Assembly (NCBI GenBank): GCA_050729835.1
Contig: JBOHLS010000011.1
Location: forward strand, 1-64,000
Reading direction: 5' to 3'
From: REEB95 sp050729835
GTDB taxonomy: Bacteria > Pseudomonadota > Alphaproteobacteria > ATCC43930 > CGMCC-115725
Length of the DNA stretch: 64,000 nt
The position numbers were made by a program, and so were the translations under genes. The notes beneath the pieces are model-generated. The model saw only the letters and a list, made by a program, of their open reading frames with translations, was not told where the DNA came from and made no database searches. Below, piece by piece: positions 15,723 through 24,797 of this stretch; position 1 is the first letter of the stretch, and each line of letters opens with the position of its first letter.

Positions 15723-16040
15723 CGTCAGGCTCCTGCGTAACCGGAACATTCGACGCTAAAGTTGCCGTCGCCGTGCGACAAGCCGCAATGCAACAGCCCT
15801 GCCATGAAGCGCGGATGACGCCTGCGGCGCCCGACCCCGCGCGGAATTTACCTTTCCACAACGACCGTGACCCCTATGATCGGCGCCGATGCAGCGGTCG
15901 CCGTGTCAACCCACGCCGCGCCGACCGTGGAATCGCAGGGGATGGCGATTCGGGTTCTGGCATATGACCAATGGGGCCAGTATAGTGCGGAATCAATATT
16001 AAATTATTGGCGCCAAGGGCGCTTTTCCGAATTGCGCCGC
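15723..16040. other. Divergent intergenic region, AhpD-like gene / RND operon
   Basis: This 318-base gap lies between the AhpD-like start (minus) and the chosen adaptor start (plus). Most of it is GC-rich, but 15959-16012 is distinctly A/T-rich and looks like promoter DNA. A reading frame from 15867 joins the adaptor in frame, but its first 58 residues resemble nothing and cross the promoter-like stretch. I see no RNA gene or clear operator. Confidence 0.5.
15957..15986 (+). promoter_or_regulatory. Possible promoter of the RND efflux operon
   Basis: TATAGT at 15981-15986 is a good -10 element in an A/T-rich patch; the upstream -35 candidate (TGGCAT, about 17 bases earlier) is poor. Transcription from here would start near 15993, supporting ATG 16041 as the adaptor start. 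Confidence 0.3.
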
Positions 16041-17159
16041 ATGGTAGTCATCGAGAAAGTCGGCGGCCGTAGCCGCGTCCTGTGGTTGGGCGCGATCGCC
16101 GCCGTCGCGATCACGGCCGCAATCGGCTATGCCATCCTGGCGCCGTCGGGCGTCGCGACCGCGACCGCGCGGCCGCCGGTTCCGATCATGGTTGCGACCG
16201 CGACGCGCCAGCCGATGCCGGTGCGTCTCGACACCATCGGCACGGTGCAGACGATCGCCAACGTCGTCGTCAAATCGCGCGTCGACGGCTACATCACCGA
16301 CGTCCTTATCAAGGATGGCCAGTTCGTCAAGACCGGCGAAGTCATGTTCAAGCTCGACGACCGCGCGGCGCGGGCGCAGCTCGATCAGACGAAGGCGCAG
16401 CTTGAAAACGCCAAGCGCGACGTGGCGCGCTACAAGCCGCTGGTTGCCCAGGCCTTCGTGTCGCGCCAGGTCTATGACACGGCCGTGGCGAACGAGCAGG
16501 CGCTTCAGGCCCAGGTCGACAATCTTCAGGCGCAGCTGAGCTATTACACCATCGTCGCGCCGATTGACGGCCGCGCCGGCACCATCGCCATCAAGGCGGG
16601 CAACAGCATCAAGGCCAACGATCTGCCGCTCGTCACCGTCAATCAGATATCGCCGATCTATGTCGGCTTCACGCTGCCGCAAGCCGAGCTGCCCGGTCTG
16701 CGCGACGCCGCGGCGAAAGGGCCGGTGACGGTCGAGGTGAAACCCGGCGGCGACAACGGCGTGCCGATCGCCGGCACGCTCGCGTTCTTCGACAATACCG
16801 TGGACGTCAATTCCGGCACGATCGCGGCTAAGGCAGTCTTCAACAATACGCGGCAGCGGCTCTGGCCCGGGCAATTCGTCAACGTCTCGGTGACCGAGCG
16901 GGTCGATCCCAAGGCACTCACCGTGCCGGCCTCGGCCGTGCTCATCGGCCAAAACACCACCTATGTCTACGTGATCAAGGACGGCACGACCGCCCGGATG
17001 CAGCCGGTAACGGTGGTGCGCACCATCGACGGCAAAAGCGTCATCAGCGCCGGCCTCGCCGCCGGCGACCAGGTCGCCACCGACGGCCAGCTGCGGCTGA
17101 CCGACGGCAGCAAGGTCGAGATCCGCGGCTCCGGAGTGAAACCGGACTCCCAGTCATGA
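16041..17159 (+). CDS. RND efflux periplasmic adaptor (membrane fusion protein)
   Basis: The 372-residue adaptor starts MVVIEKVGGRSRVLWLGAIA with an N-terminal membrane anchor (about 13-32). The barrel-sandwich half is VVKSRVDGYITDVLIKDG, followed by QFVKTGEVMFKLDD. An alpha-hairpin runs through AQLDQTKAQLENAKRDVARY to LQAQVDNLQAQLSYY, and the other lipoyl half is TIVAPIDGRAG. The beta-barrel and membrane-proximal domains follow (LWPGQFVNVSV, VYVIKDGTTARMQPV). It bridges the RND pump to an outer-membrane channel. Earlier in-frame starts exist (15867, 15942) but lie in or before the promoter-like DNA. Its stop overlaps the pump start (ATGA). Confidence 0.9.
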   Translation: MVVIEKVGGRSRVLWLGAIAAVAITAAIGYAILAPSGVATATARPPVPIMVATATRQPMPVRLDTIGTVQTIANVVVKSRVDGYITDVLIKDGQFVKTGEVMFKLDDRAARAQLDQTKAQLENAKRDVARYKPLVAQAFVSRQVYDTAVANEQALQAQVDNLQAQLSYYTIVAPIDGRAGTIAIKAGNSIKANDLPLVTVNQISPIYVGFTLPQAELPGLRDAAAKGPVTVEVKPGGDNGVPIAGTLAFFDNTVDVNSGTIAAKAVFNNTRQRLWPGQFVNVSVTERVDPKALTVPASAVLIGQNTTYVYVIKDGTTARMQPVTVVRTIDGKSVISAGLAAGDQVATDGQLRLTDGSKVEIRGSGVKPDSQS

Positions 17160-20100
17160 TGTTGCCGGAGAGCTGCATACGTCGTCCGGTGATGACGACG
17201 TTGCTGATGATGGCGTTCGTGATCTTCGGCTTGTTCGGCTATCGGCTGTTGCCAGTCGCGGCGATTCCGCAGGTTGATTTCCCCACCATCGTGGTCTCGG
17301 CTCAGCTTCCCGGCGCCTCGCCGGAAACCATGGCGTCATCGGTGGCGACGCCGCTCGAGCGCCAGTTCTCGACTATCGCCGGACTCGATTCGATGACGTC
17401 GACCTCGGGTCAGGGCGTCGCCAGCATTACCATGCAGTTCGACCTCGATCGCAACATCGACGGCGCGGCGCTCGACGTCCAGGCGGCAATGACCACGGCC
17501 GCCAAGCAGCTGCCGGTCGAGATGACGACGCCGCCGAGCTTCCAGAAGGTCAACCCGGCCGATCTTTCGGTCATCCTCCTGGCCCTTCATTCGGACACGC
17601 TGCCGTTGTCGATGCTCGACGAATACGCCGAGACGATGATGGCCGAGCGCATCTCGACCCTGTCCGGCGTCGCGCTGGTCAATGTCTTCGGCGCCGCAAA
17701 ATACGCGCTCCGCGTCCAGGTCAATCCCGAAGCGCTGGCGGCCAAGGGCTTGACCCTCCAGGACGTGCAGGATGCGGTCGCGGCGGCCAATTCGAACACG
17801 CCGGTCGGCACTCTCATGGGGCCCGACCAGAGCTTCACGCTGCAGATGAAGCAGCACCACCGCGCCGCCGACTTCAAGCCGATCATCATCGCCTATCGCG
17901 ATGGCGCGCCGGTGCGGCTCCAAGACGTCGCCACCGTTGCCGACAGCGTCGAAAACGACCAGGTCGCCGCCTGGTATAACGGCCATCGTTCGATCATCCT
18001 TGGCGTCCAGAAGCAACCCGACGCCAACACCATCGAGGTGGTCGATTCCATCAAGCACCTGCTGCCCGTGTTCGAGGCCCAGCTGCCCGCGGCCGCCGAG
18101 CTCAACATCATGGCCGATCGCTCGGTGTCGATCCGCAATTCGGTCGACGAGGTCCAGTTTACGCTGCTGCTGACGGCGGCGCTGGTCGTGCTGGTGATCT
18201 TCCTGTTCCTGCGCAACGTGACGGCGACGATCATCCCGGCGCTGGCCTTGCCGGTGTCGATCCTCGGCACCTTCGCCGGCATGTACGTGATGGGCTACAG
18301 CATCGACAACCTGTCGCTGCTGGCGCTCACGCTCTCGGTCGGCTTCGTGGTCGACGACGCCATCGTCATGCTCGAGAACATCGTGCGCCACATCGAGCGC
18401 GGCGAGCGCGTGATGGATGCGGCGTTCCGCGGCTCGCGCGAGATCGGCTTCACCATCATATCAATCACCTTCTCGCTGGTGGCGGTGTTCATACCCGTGC
18501 TGTTCATGGGCGGGGTCGTCGGCCGGGTCTTCCGCGAGTTCGCCGTCACCATCAGCATGACCATCCTGATCTCGGGCCTGGTGTCGCTGACGCTGACGCC
18601 GATGCTGTGCTCGCGGCTGCTGAAGCCGCACCGCGAAGGCGAGAAGCAGTTCATTGTCCTGCGCTGGTCCGAGGCCGCGTTCGACAAGCTGCGTGCCGGT
18701 TACGAATGGGGGCTGACGCGGGTGATGCGGCGGCGGCGCGTAGTGCTCGGCGTCACCATCCTCTCGATCGTGCTGAGCGCCGTGCTGTTCACGGTCGTGC
18801 CCAAGGGATTTTTCCCCAGCGTGGACACCGGATACCTATTCGCCTTCACCGAAGGGCCCCAGGACGCGTCCTTCCAATCGATGGTCGATCACCAGCAGAT
18901 CGTCGCGAAAATCATCAAGGACGATCCCAACGTGTCCGACGTGAGCTCGATCATCGGTGCCACGAATTTCAGCCCGGCGCTCAACAACGGCCGCCTGTTC
19001 ATTCAGCTAAAGCCGCGCGACGAGCGCAGCCTTTCGGCCGACGAGGTGATCCAGGAGCTGCGGCCCAAGCTCGCGACCGTGCCCGGGATGCGGACCTTCC
19101 TGCAAAGCCTGCAGGACATCCGGCTCGGGGGCCGCCTGTCCAAGAGCGCCTATCAGTACACCTTGCAGGACGCGGATACCGACGAACTCTATCGCTATGC
19201 CACCTTGATGGAAGGCCGCATCGCGCATCTGCCAGGAGTCCAAGACGTGAACTCGGACCTGGAGCTGCGCAATCGCCAGGCCATCGTTCACGTCGATACC
19301 GATAAGGCCGCGTCGCTCGGCATCACGCTGGACCAGATCCGCAACACCTTCTACAGCGCCTTCGGCGCGCGGCAGATCTCGACCATCTATGAACCGTCGG
19401 ACGACTACGAGGTCATTCTCGAGCTCGACAAGCGCTTCCAGCAATCGCCGTCCGATTTGTCCAAGATCTACCTCAAGAGCGCCACCGGCCAGACGGTACC
19501 GCTCGGCGCGGTCGCTACCGTCGCCTCGGGCGTCGGCCCGGTGACGGTCAACCACCAGGGCCAGCTGCCGTCGGTGACCATCTCGTTCAACCTGGCGCCG
19601 GGGGTCTCGCTCGGCACCGCGGTCAACGCGATCGGCCGGCTCGAGCGGCAGGTCACCCTGCCGGTCACGGTCAATACCGGCTTCCAGGGCAACGCCCAGG
19701 TGTTCCAGGCCGCGCTCAAGGGCCAGGGCCTGCTTCTGGTCGCGGCGATCCTAGTGATCTACATTGTGCTCGGCATCCTGTACGAGAGCTACATCCACCC
19801 GATCACGATTCTGTCCGGCCTGCCAGCGGCGGGGCTCGGCGCGCTTCTGACGCTGATCGTGTTCCGTCAGGACCTCAGCATCATCGCCATCATCGGCATC
19901 GTCATGCTGATCGGCATCGTCAAGAAAAACGCGATCATGATGATCGACTTCGCGATCGAGCGGCAACGCGCCGGCGACGTCACCGCCGATCAGGCGATAT
20001 TCGAGGCCTGCCTCTTGCGTTTCCGGCCGATCATGATGACCACCACGGCCGCGATCATGGGCGGATTGCCGATCGCCGTCGGCTTCGGCGCCGGTTCCGA

Positions 20101-20284
20101 ATTGCGCCGGCCGCTGGGCCTGGCCGTAGTCGGCGGCCTGATCGTGTCGCAAGCGCTGACCCTGTTCATCACGCCGGTGATCTATATTTATCTTGAGCGA
20201 GTGCGGCTGTGGTTTGCGCCCGCCCACGCCGCGCCGGCACGCGAGGCGCTCGACCGCGATCATGCGACACAGGCGGGCGAATAG
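17156..20284 (+). CDS. RND efflux transporter permease (HAE1/MdtB-MdtC-like)
   Basis: The 1042-residue inner-membrane pump has an N-terminal helix (PVMTTLLMMAFVIFGLFGYR) and the porter region VAAIPQVDFPTIVVSAQLPG. The membrane core has the proton-relay segment LALTLSVGFVVDDAIVMLEN (paired Asp) and a second helix bundle, IIGIVMLIGIVKKNAIMMID. It has the duplicated 12-TM layout with two large periplasmic loops. It exports hydrophobic or amphiphilic compounds using the proton gradient; the substrate is unknown. Sequence style is closest to MdtB/MdtC/MuxB-type pumps. No TolC-type outer-membrane gene follows, so the channel is presumably encoded elsewhere. Confidence 0.95.
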   Translation: MMLPESCIRRPVMTTLLMMAFVIFGLFGYRLLPVAAIPQVDFPTIVVSAQLPGASPETMASSVATPLERQFSTIAGLDSMTSTSGQGVASITMQFDLDRNIDGAALDVQAAMTTAAKQLPVEMTTPPSFQKVNPADLSVILLALHSDTLPLSMLDEYAETMMAERISTLSGVALVNVFGAAKYALRVQVNPEALAAKGLTLQDVQDAVAAANSNTPVGTLMGPDQSFTLQMKQHHRAADFKPIIIAYRDGAPVRLQDVATVADSVENDQVAAWYNGHRSIILGVQKQPDANTIEVVDSIKHLLPVFEAQLPAAAELNIMADRSVSIRNSVDEVQFTLLLTAALVVLVIFLFLRNVTATIIPALALPVSILGTFAGMYVMGYSIDNLSLLALTLSVGFVVDDAIVMLENIVRHIERGERVMDAAFRGSREIGFTIISITFSLVAVFIPVLFMGGVVGRVFREFAVTISMTILISGLVSLTLTPMLCSRLLKPHREGEKQFIVLRWSEAAFDKLRAGYEWGLTRVMRRRRVVLGVTILSIVLSAVLFTVVPKGFFPSVDTGYLFAFTEGPQDASFQSMVDHQQIVAKIIKDDPNVSDVSSIIGATNFSPALNNGRLFIQLKPRDERSLSADEVIQELRPKLATVPGMRTFLQSLQDIRLGGRLSKSAYQYTLQDADTDELYRYATLMEGRIAHLPGVQDVNSDLELRNRQAIVHVDTDKAASLGITLDQIRNTFYSAFGARQISTIYEPSDDYEVILELDKRFQQSPSDLSKIYLKSATGQTVPLGAVATVASGVGPVTVNHQGQLPSVTISFNLAPGVSLGTAVNAIGRLERQVTLPVTVNTGFQGNAQVFQAALKGQGLLLVAAILVIYIVLGILYESYIHPITILSGLPAAGLGALLTLIVFRQDLSIIAIIGIVMLIGIVKKNAIMMIDFAIERQRAGDVTADQAIFEACLLRFRPIMMTTTAAIMGGLPIAVGFGAGSELRRPLGLAVVGGLIVSQALTLFITPVIYIYLERVRLWFAPAHAAPAREALDRDHATQAGE

Positions 20285-21077
20285 GGCGGCGCTGCTGCTG
20301 GTGCTGCCGTTGCTGGTCGGCGCCGCGCCGTCGCCGACGCCCGTCATCCCGATCGGTCCGCCCTCGCAGCAATACGACGCCTGCCTGGCCCAGACCAAAC
20401 GCGATCCGCAGGCCGCGCTCAAGACGGCGGCGTTCTGGCGCGAAGCCGGCGGCGGCTTTCCCGCCGAGCATTGCGCGGCGATCGCGCTGATCGAGCTCAA
20501 ACGCTATCCCGAGGCGGCGCAGCGGCTCGAGGCGCTCGCCGGCGCGATGATGACCGAGCCGGCGGCGCTGCGCGGCGATGCGCTCGACCAGGCCGGCCAA
20601 GCCTGGCTCCTCGCCAACCAGCCCGACCGCGCCAAGGCGGCGTTCGATGCGGCGCTGGGCTTCGTGCCGCGCAATCCCGATTTCATGATCGACCGCGCCG
20701 AAGCGCTGGCCGACGGCGGCCATTATTGGAAGGCGATCGACGATCTCAACCGAGCGCTCGAGATCGACCCCGACAGCGTCGACGCGCTGGTCTTCCGCGC
20801 CTCGGCCTATCGCCTTGTCGGCGGCGCCGACGCGCTCGAACTGGCCCAGGCCGACGCCGACCGCGCGTTGAAGCTCGCACCCAATTCGGTGCCCGGATTG
20901 CTGGAGCGCGGCAATATCCGGCGTTTGCGCGGCGATGCCCTCGGCGCCAAGACGGACTGGCAGCGGGTGATCGCGCTCGCGCCCCAGTCGCAAGCGGCGC
21001 GCGACGCCCGGGACAATCTGGCGAATACCGACGACACCCCGTTGCTCACCGGCAATCCGCCGGCGCCGGCGCGCTGA
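20262..21077 (+). CDS. Exported TPR-repeat protein
   Basis: The 271-residue protein starts at ATG 20262, overlapping the pump gene by 23 bases. It begins MRHRRANRAALLLVLPLLVG, a signal peptide, followed by a Pro-rich mature N terminus (SPTPVIPIGPPS). Tetratricopeptide-like helical pairs occupy about 50-265: AAQRLEALAGAM, AWLLANQPDRAKAAFDAALG, HYWKAIDDLNRALEIDPDS and ADRALKLAPNSVPGLLERG. A C-x-x-x-T and a later C near the N terminus could pair. TPR domains mediate protein contacts. Overlap with the RND gene suggests co-expression, but no function is proven. Confidence 0.82.
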   Translation: MRHRRANRAALLLVLPLLVGAAPSPTPVIPIGPPSQQYDACLAQTKRDPQAALKTAAFWREAGGGFPAEHCAAIALIELKRYPEAAQRLEALAGAMMTEPAALRGDALDQAGQAWLLANQPDRAKAAFDAALGFVPRNPDFMIDRAEALADGGHYWKAIDDLNRALEIDPDSVDALVFRASAYRLVGGADALELAQADADRALKLAPNSVPGLLERGNIRRLRGDALGAKTDWQRVIALAPQSQAARDARDNLANTDDTPLLTGNPPAPAR

Positions 21078-21087
21078 AGGTCGGCGC

Positions 21088-21756
21088 TCAGAAATCTAGA
21101 TCGGCGTAGTGCTTCGGCGGCGGCGCGCCGGGAATGTGGTCCGCCAACAGCGGCCGGAAGGCGGGGCGCGACTTGACCCGCGCGTACCATTCCTTCGCCG
21201 GCTCGTGCACGTCCCACGGCACGTCGCCGAGATAGTCGACGACCGAGAGATGCGCCGCCGCCGCGATGTCGCCGAGCGAGAAATGATCGCCGGCAAGCCA
21301 CCGCCGCCGCTCGGCCAGATAGGTGATGTATTCGAGGTGATAGCCGAGATTGGACTTCGCGGCGCGCAGCACCGTCGAATCGGGCGTGCCGAATCCCAGA
21401 AACCGCTTCATGATCTTCTCGGTGACGAGTCCGTCGGTCACCTCGTTGTTCATCTTGTGGTCGAACCACGCGGCGACGCGCCGGACCTCGGCGCGATCAG
21501 CCGGATTGAGCCCGATCAGCAACTTGTCGCGATAGACCTCGTCGAGGTACTCGGCGATTGGCGACGCGCCGGCAAGAACCGCGCCGTCGGGCTCGATCAG
21601 CACGGGCACCTCGCCTGCCGGGTTGAGCGCGAGAAATTCGGCACGCCGCTCCCAGACCTTCTCCACCTTCAAGGCAAATTCGAGGCCCTTCTCGGCCAGC
21701 ACGAGACGGATCGCGCGCGAGAAAGGCGACAGCCAGAAATGATAGAGCACGCGCAT
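21088..21756 (-). CDS. fzlA: FtsZ-binding GST-like protein FzlA
   Basis: The 222-residue GST-fold protein begins MRVLYHFWLSPFSRAIRLVL, with NPAGEVPVLIEPDG in the thioredoxin-like half. The helical half has GDHFSLGDIAAAAHLSVVDY, and the tail is DHIPGAPPPKHYADLDF. That tail and the overall pattern match alphaproteobacterial FzlA, which binds FtsZ filaments and promotes constriction in Caulobacter. The GST fold is retained but enzymatic activity is doubtful. The start at 21756 is preferred over an ATG seven codons upstream, because family members begin with this MRVLYHF pattern. It lies alone between the TPR gene (convergent) and the NDUFA9-like gene. Confidence 0.85.
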   Translation of the reverse strand: MRVLYHFWLSPFSRAIRLVLAEKGLEFALKVEKVWERRAEFLALNPAGEVPVLIEPDGAVLAGASPIAEYLDEVYRDKLLIGLNPADRAEVRRVAAWFDHKMNNEVTDGLVTEKIMKRFLGFGTPDSTVLRAAKSNLGYHLEYITYLAERRRWLAGDHFSLGDIAAAAHLSVVDYLGDVPWDVHEPAKEWYARVKSRPAFRPLLADHIPGAPPPKHYADLDF

Positions 21757-21831
21757 GGTGGCGCATGATAGCGCCATCCGACGCGCGCCGTCAGTCGCCG
21801 GCTGCGGCCGCCGATTGGCGGCGCGGCGAGG

Positions 21832-22782
21832 TCAGGCGGCGTTCGCACCCGCTGCGCGGCCGCCGCGCCGGAAGCGGTCGAGATAGGTCGGCAGGATCAG
21901 ATCGAGCGCGGTCGGCTCGATGCCGAGCGCCGCCAAGCCGGGCATATTCGGCGCCGGCACCGCGTCCCGCCGCAACATGCGAACCTGGTCGCAGGTGAGC
22001 AGCGGCTGCGGCAGCAACCCCAGGAACAGCGCCGGCACCATGGCGAGGCCGAACGGCACCGGCAGCAACAGTCGCCGGCGATCGGTCACGCGCAGGATCG
22101 TCTCGAACAGCTCACGCAGCGTCTCGACATTCGGTCCGCCGAACTCATAGGTCCGGCCCGACGCGTCCTCGCGATCGAGCGACGCGGCCACCGCCGCCGC
22201 GACGTCACCGACGAAAACCGGCGCGAAGCGCGTCCCGCCGCCGCCGATCAGCGGCAATGCCGGCGCGACGCGCGCGATCGCGGCGAAGCGGTTGAAGAAC
22301 GCATCCTCGGGCCCGAAGATCAGCGACGGTCGCAGGATCGTCGCACCCGGAAAGGCCGCGCGCACCGCCGCCTCGCCGGCGGCCTTCGAGCGGCCGTAGA
22401 GTGCCGGCGACGTCGGGTCGGCGCCGATCGCCGAGATGTGCACGAAGCGCCGAACGCCGGCGGCGGCGGCCAGAGCCGCGAGCCCGGCCGGCCCGGTTTC
22501 GTGGAGAGTGCGGAAGCGCTGCGTGCCACGCTCGTACAGGATGCCGGCGGCGTTGATCACGCCTTCGGCACCGTCCAGCAGCGGCGCCAGACGATCGCGG
22601 TCGCCGATGTTGGCGTCGATCAGCGCGATCTGGCCGACATCGCCCATCGGCCGGAGATATCCCGCGGCGCTGGCCGCGCGGCTGACCGCGGCGATCACCG
22701 CGCCTTCCGCCGCGAGATGCTTGACGATGTAGCGTCCGACGAAGCCCGAGGCGCCGACGACCACGAAACGACGATACCGCAT
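21832..22782 (-). CDS. NDUFA9-like atypical SDR/Rossmann protein
   Basis: The 316-residue protein starts MRYRRFVVVGASGFVGRYIV, a G-x-x-G-x-x-G dinucleotide-binding motif. It continues with GVINAAGILYE, VRRFVHISAIGADP and GRSKAAGEAAVR (Tyr replaced by Gly-Arg-Ser-Lys context), then ILRPSLIFGPEDAFFNRFA. This pattern fits the complex I accessory-subunit (NDUFA9/YfcH-like) branch of extended SDRs. Bacterial members are often annotated as complex I NDUFA9-family proteins and may bind NADPH or assist quinone-linked enzymes; the exact reaction is unknown. It diverges from tRNA-Leu. Confidence 0.8.
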   Translation of the reverse strand: MRYRRFVVVGASGFVGRYIVKHLAAEGAVIAAVSRAASAAGYLRPMGDVGQIALIDANIGDRDRLAPLLDGAEGVINAAGILYERGTQRFRTLHETGPAGLAALAAAAGVRRFVHISAIGADPTSPALYGRSKAAGEAAVRAAFPGATILRPSLIFGPEDAFFNRFAAIARVAPALPLIGGGGTRFAPVFVGDVAAAVAASLDREDASGRTYEFGGPNVETLRELFETILRVTDRRRLLLPVPFGLAMVPALFLGLLPQPLLTCDQVRMLRRDAVPAPNMPGLAALGIEPTALDLILPTYLDRFRRGGRAAGANAA

Positions 22783-22870
22783 AATGCCCGTCCGCTGGTT
22801 TGCGGCGCTGTTTTACAACAGGCGGGGGCACCAGGCGAGCCCACCCGAAAGCCCGAAAAACGGAGATTCA

Positions 22871-22899
22871 TTGACACAGCGGGACCGCATCTCTAAGTC
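22871..22899 (+). promoter_or_regulatory. Promoter of tRNA-Leu
   Basis: A perfect -35 TTGACA at 22871-22876 is followed after 17 bases by TAAGTC at 22894-22899, ending 11 bases before the tRNA 5' end. The spacing is ideal for sigma-70, and the -10 is weak, as in many stable-RNA promoters. Confidence 0.6.
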
Positions 22900-22910
22900 A
22901 CAGACCGATT

Positions 22911-22997
22911 GCCCAGGTGGCGGAATTGGTAGACGCGCTAGATTCAGGTTCTAGTGGCCGAAAGGTCGTGGAAGTTCGAGTCTTCTCCTGGGCACCA
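22911..22997 (+). tRNA. tRNA-Leu (CAG)
   Basis: An 87-base leucine tRNA with encoded CCA. The acceptor GCCCAGG pairs with CCTGGGC before ACCA. The anticodon stem CTAGA/TCTAG encloses TTCAGGT, giving CAG. There is a long variable arm (TGGCCGAAAGGTCGT), and the T arm contains AGTTCGAGTCT. A good promoter lies just upstream. Confidence 0.96.
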
Positions 22998-23041
22998 CCG
23001 CATCCCCGCGCGAGGTGGGCTATTCCGAGGTTGCGAGGCCA

Positions 23042-23653
23042 ATGACCATCCACCTGCATCGCGGCGATCTTCCGGCCGGACTCGCGCTTGGCAACGCCAT
23101 CGCCATCGACACCGAGACGATGGGCCTCGACCCGGCGCGCGACCGCCTGTGCCTCGTGCAGCTTTCGGCCGGCGATGGCCATGCTCATCTGGTGCAATTC
23201 GCACCCAAGCAATACGACGCGCCGCGTCTCAAGGCGCTGCTCGGCGACCCGAAGGTCCTCAAGCTCTTCCACTTCGCGCGTTTCGATCTGGCGATGATCC
23301 AGCGCTATCTCGGCGTGCGTGCGGCACCCGTCTATTGCACCAAGGTGGCGTCGAAGCTCGCGCGCACTTTCACCGACCGTCACGGGCTCAAGGATCTGTG
23401 CCGGGAAATCCTCGGCATCGAGCTGTCGAAGCAGCAGCAATCTTCCGATTGGGGCGCATCCGAGTTGAGCGACGAGCAGAAGCGCTATGCCGCCGCCGAC
23501 GTCGAACATCTGCACGCGCTCAAGGCGCGGCTCGACGCGATGCTGGCGCGCGAAGGCCGCGGCACCCTGGCGCAGGCGTGCTTCGATTTCCTGCCGACGC
23601 GCGCGGCGCTCGACCTCGCGGGTTTTCCCGGACCCGATCTTTTCGAGCATTGA
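23042..23653 (+). CDS. rnd: RNase D-like 3'-5' exonuclease
   Basis: The 203-residue DEDDy exonuclease domain has IAIDTETMGLDPARDRLCLV (Asp, Glu), LFHFARFDLAMIQRYLG (Asp) and KRYAAADVEHLHAL (Tyr and Asp). It lacks the C-terminal HRDC domains of E. coli RNase D, as is usual for the short alphaproteobacterial form. It probably trims tRNA or other RNA 3' ends. The start MTIHLHRGD (23042) is chosen over an upstream frame start at 23015. It lies 44 bases after tRNA-Leu, so read-through transcription from the tRNA promoter is possible. Confidence 0.88.
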   Translation: MTIHLHRGDLPAGLALGNAIAIDTETMGLDPARDRLCLVQLSAGDGHAHLVQFAPKQYDAPRLKALLGDPKVLKLFHFARFDLAMIQRYLGVRAAPVYCTKVASKLARTFTDRHGLKDLCREILGIELSKQQQSSDWGASELSDEQKRYAAADVEHLHALKARLDAMLAREGRGTLAQACFDFLPTRAALDLAGFPGPDLFEH

Positions 23654-23741
23654 AAGCAAGTTTTAACTCGACCAAGCAAATAATGTGCCGTTCGTACCCC
23701 GTTCCGTTGATTTCGGGGGATTGCGGGAGCATAGTGCGCCT

Positions 23742-24797
23742 ATGATGAGGGGAAGTTTGCGTTCCCGCGCCCCGGTGGTATCCGTCGGAGACGCTCGCAG
23801 CGGGAGAACGTCGTTGCGCCGAACCGTCACCAAGGCGAAAGAATCGCCCGACATCGCCGTCGCCCGCCGCGTGCTCGACACCGAGATCGTCGGGCTCGAG
23901 GCGCTGGCGGCCGAGCTCGACGCGAGCTTCGCCGAAGCCGTCGACAAGCTCACGGCGATCGCCGGCCGCGTCACTGTCACCGGCATGGGCAAGAGCGGCC
24001 ACGTCGCGCGCAAGATCGCCTCGACCCTGGCCTCGACCGGCACGCCCGCCCAGTTCGTCCATCCCGCCGAGGCCAGCCACGGCGATCTCGGCATGCTCGC
24101 CGCCGGCGACGCCGTGCTGGCGTTGTCGAACTCGGGTGAGACCAACGAGCTGGCCGACATCCTCGCCCATGCACGGCGCTTCTCTTTGCCGCTGATCGCG
24201 ATCACCGCGCGCGAGAACAGTGCGCTGGCCGATGCCGCGGACGTGACGCTGCGCCTTCCCGCCGCCGCCGAGGCGTGCTCCATGGGCTTGGCCCCGACCA
24301 CGTCGACGACGATGATGATGGCGCTGGGCGACGCGCTGGCCGTGGCGCTGCTCGAGCGCAAAGGTTTCTCGGCCGAAGATTTCCAACAGCTTCACCCCGG
24401 CGGCCGGCTGGGCCGCCGTCTGCTCAAGGTGGCCGATATCATGCACGAGGGACCGGCGGTGCCACTGGTTCCAATCGAGACCGCGATGGCGGACGCCATC
24501 CTGGCGATGACGGCGAAGAGCTTCGGCTGCGTCGGCATCGTCGACGGCACCGGGCGTCTCGCCGGCGTTGTCACCGACGGCGATTTGCGCCGGCACATGG
24601 GCGACGGCCTGCTGCGCGCCGGCGTCGCCGAGGTCATGAGCCGCCGGCCGAAGACCATCCGGCCGCAAGCGCTCGCCGCCGAGGCGCTCGCCAGGATGAA
24701 CCAGAGCGCCATCACCAGCCTGTTCGTCGTCGACGCGGCCAACAAGCCGCTCGGCATCCTGCATATCCACGATTGCCTGCGGGCCGGGATCGCATGA
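23742..24797 (+). CDS. kdsD: Arabinose-5-phosphate isomerase (KpsF/GutQ family)
   Basis: The 351-residue enzyme converts ribulose 5-phosphate to arabinose 5-phosphate, the first step to Kdo for LPS. The SIS domain has VTGMGKSGHVARKIASTLAS, FVHPAEASHGDLGML and LALSNSGETNEL. Two CBS motifs follow, MAKSFGCVGIVDG-type and ITSLFVVDAANKPLGIL, ending in a CBS tail. The ATG at 23742 has GGGAG 13 bases upstream; a TTG at 23814 with GGGAG 7 bases upstream is a strong alternative and would remove 24 poorly conserved residues. It heads the kdsD-lptC-lptA-lptB-rpoN-ptsN run; no kdsC phosphatase gene follows, unlike E. coli. Confidence 0.93.
   Translation: MMRGSLRSRAPVVSVGDARSGRTSLRRTVTKAKESPDIAVARRVLDTEIVGLEALAAELDASFAEAVDKLTAIAGRVTVTGMGKSGHVARKIASTLASTGTPAQFVHPAEASHGDLGMLAAGDAVLALSNSGETNELADILAHARRFSLPLIAITARENSALADAADVTLRLPAAAEACSMGLAPTTSTTMMMALGDALAVALLERKGFSAEDFQQLHPGGRLGRRLLKVADIMHEGPAVPLVPIETAMADAILAMTAKSFGCVGIVDGTGRLAGVVTDGDLRRHMGDGLLRAGVAEVMSRRPKTIRPQALAAEALARMNQSAITSLFVVDAANKPLGILHIHDCLRAGIA

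Noticed and set aside
15867..16040. N-terminal 58-residue extension of the RND adaptor
   Set aside because: It crosses an A/T-rich promoter-like stretch and lacks homology; the membrane anchor begins after 16041.
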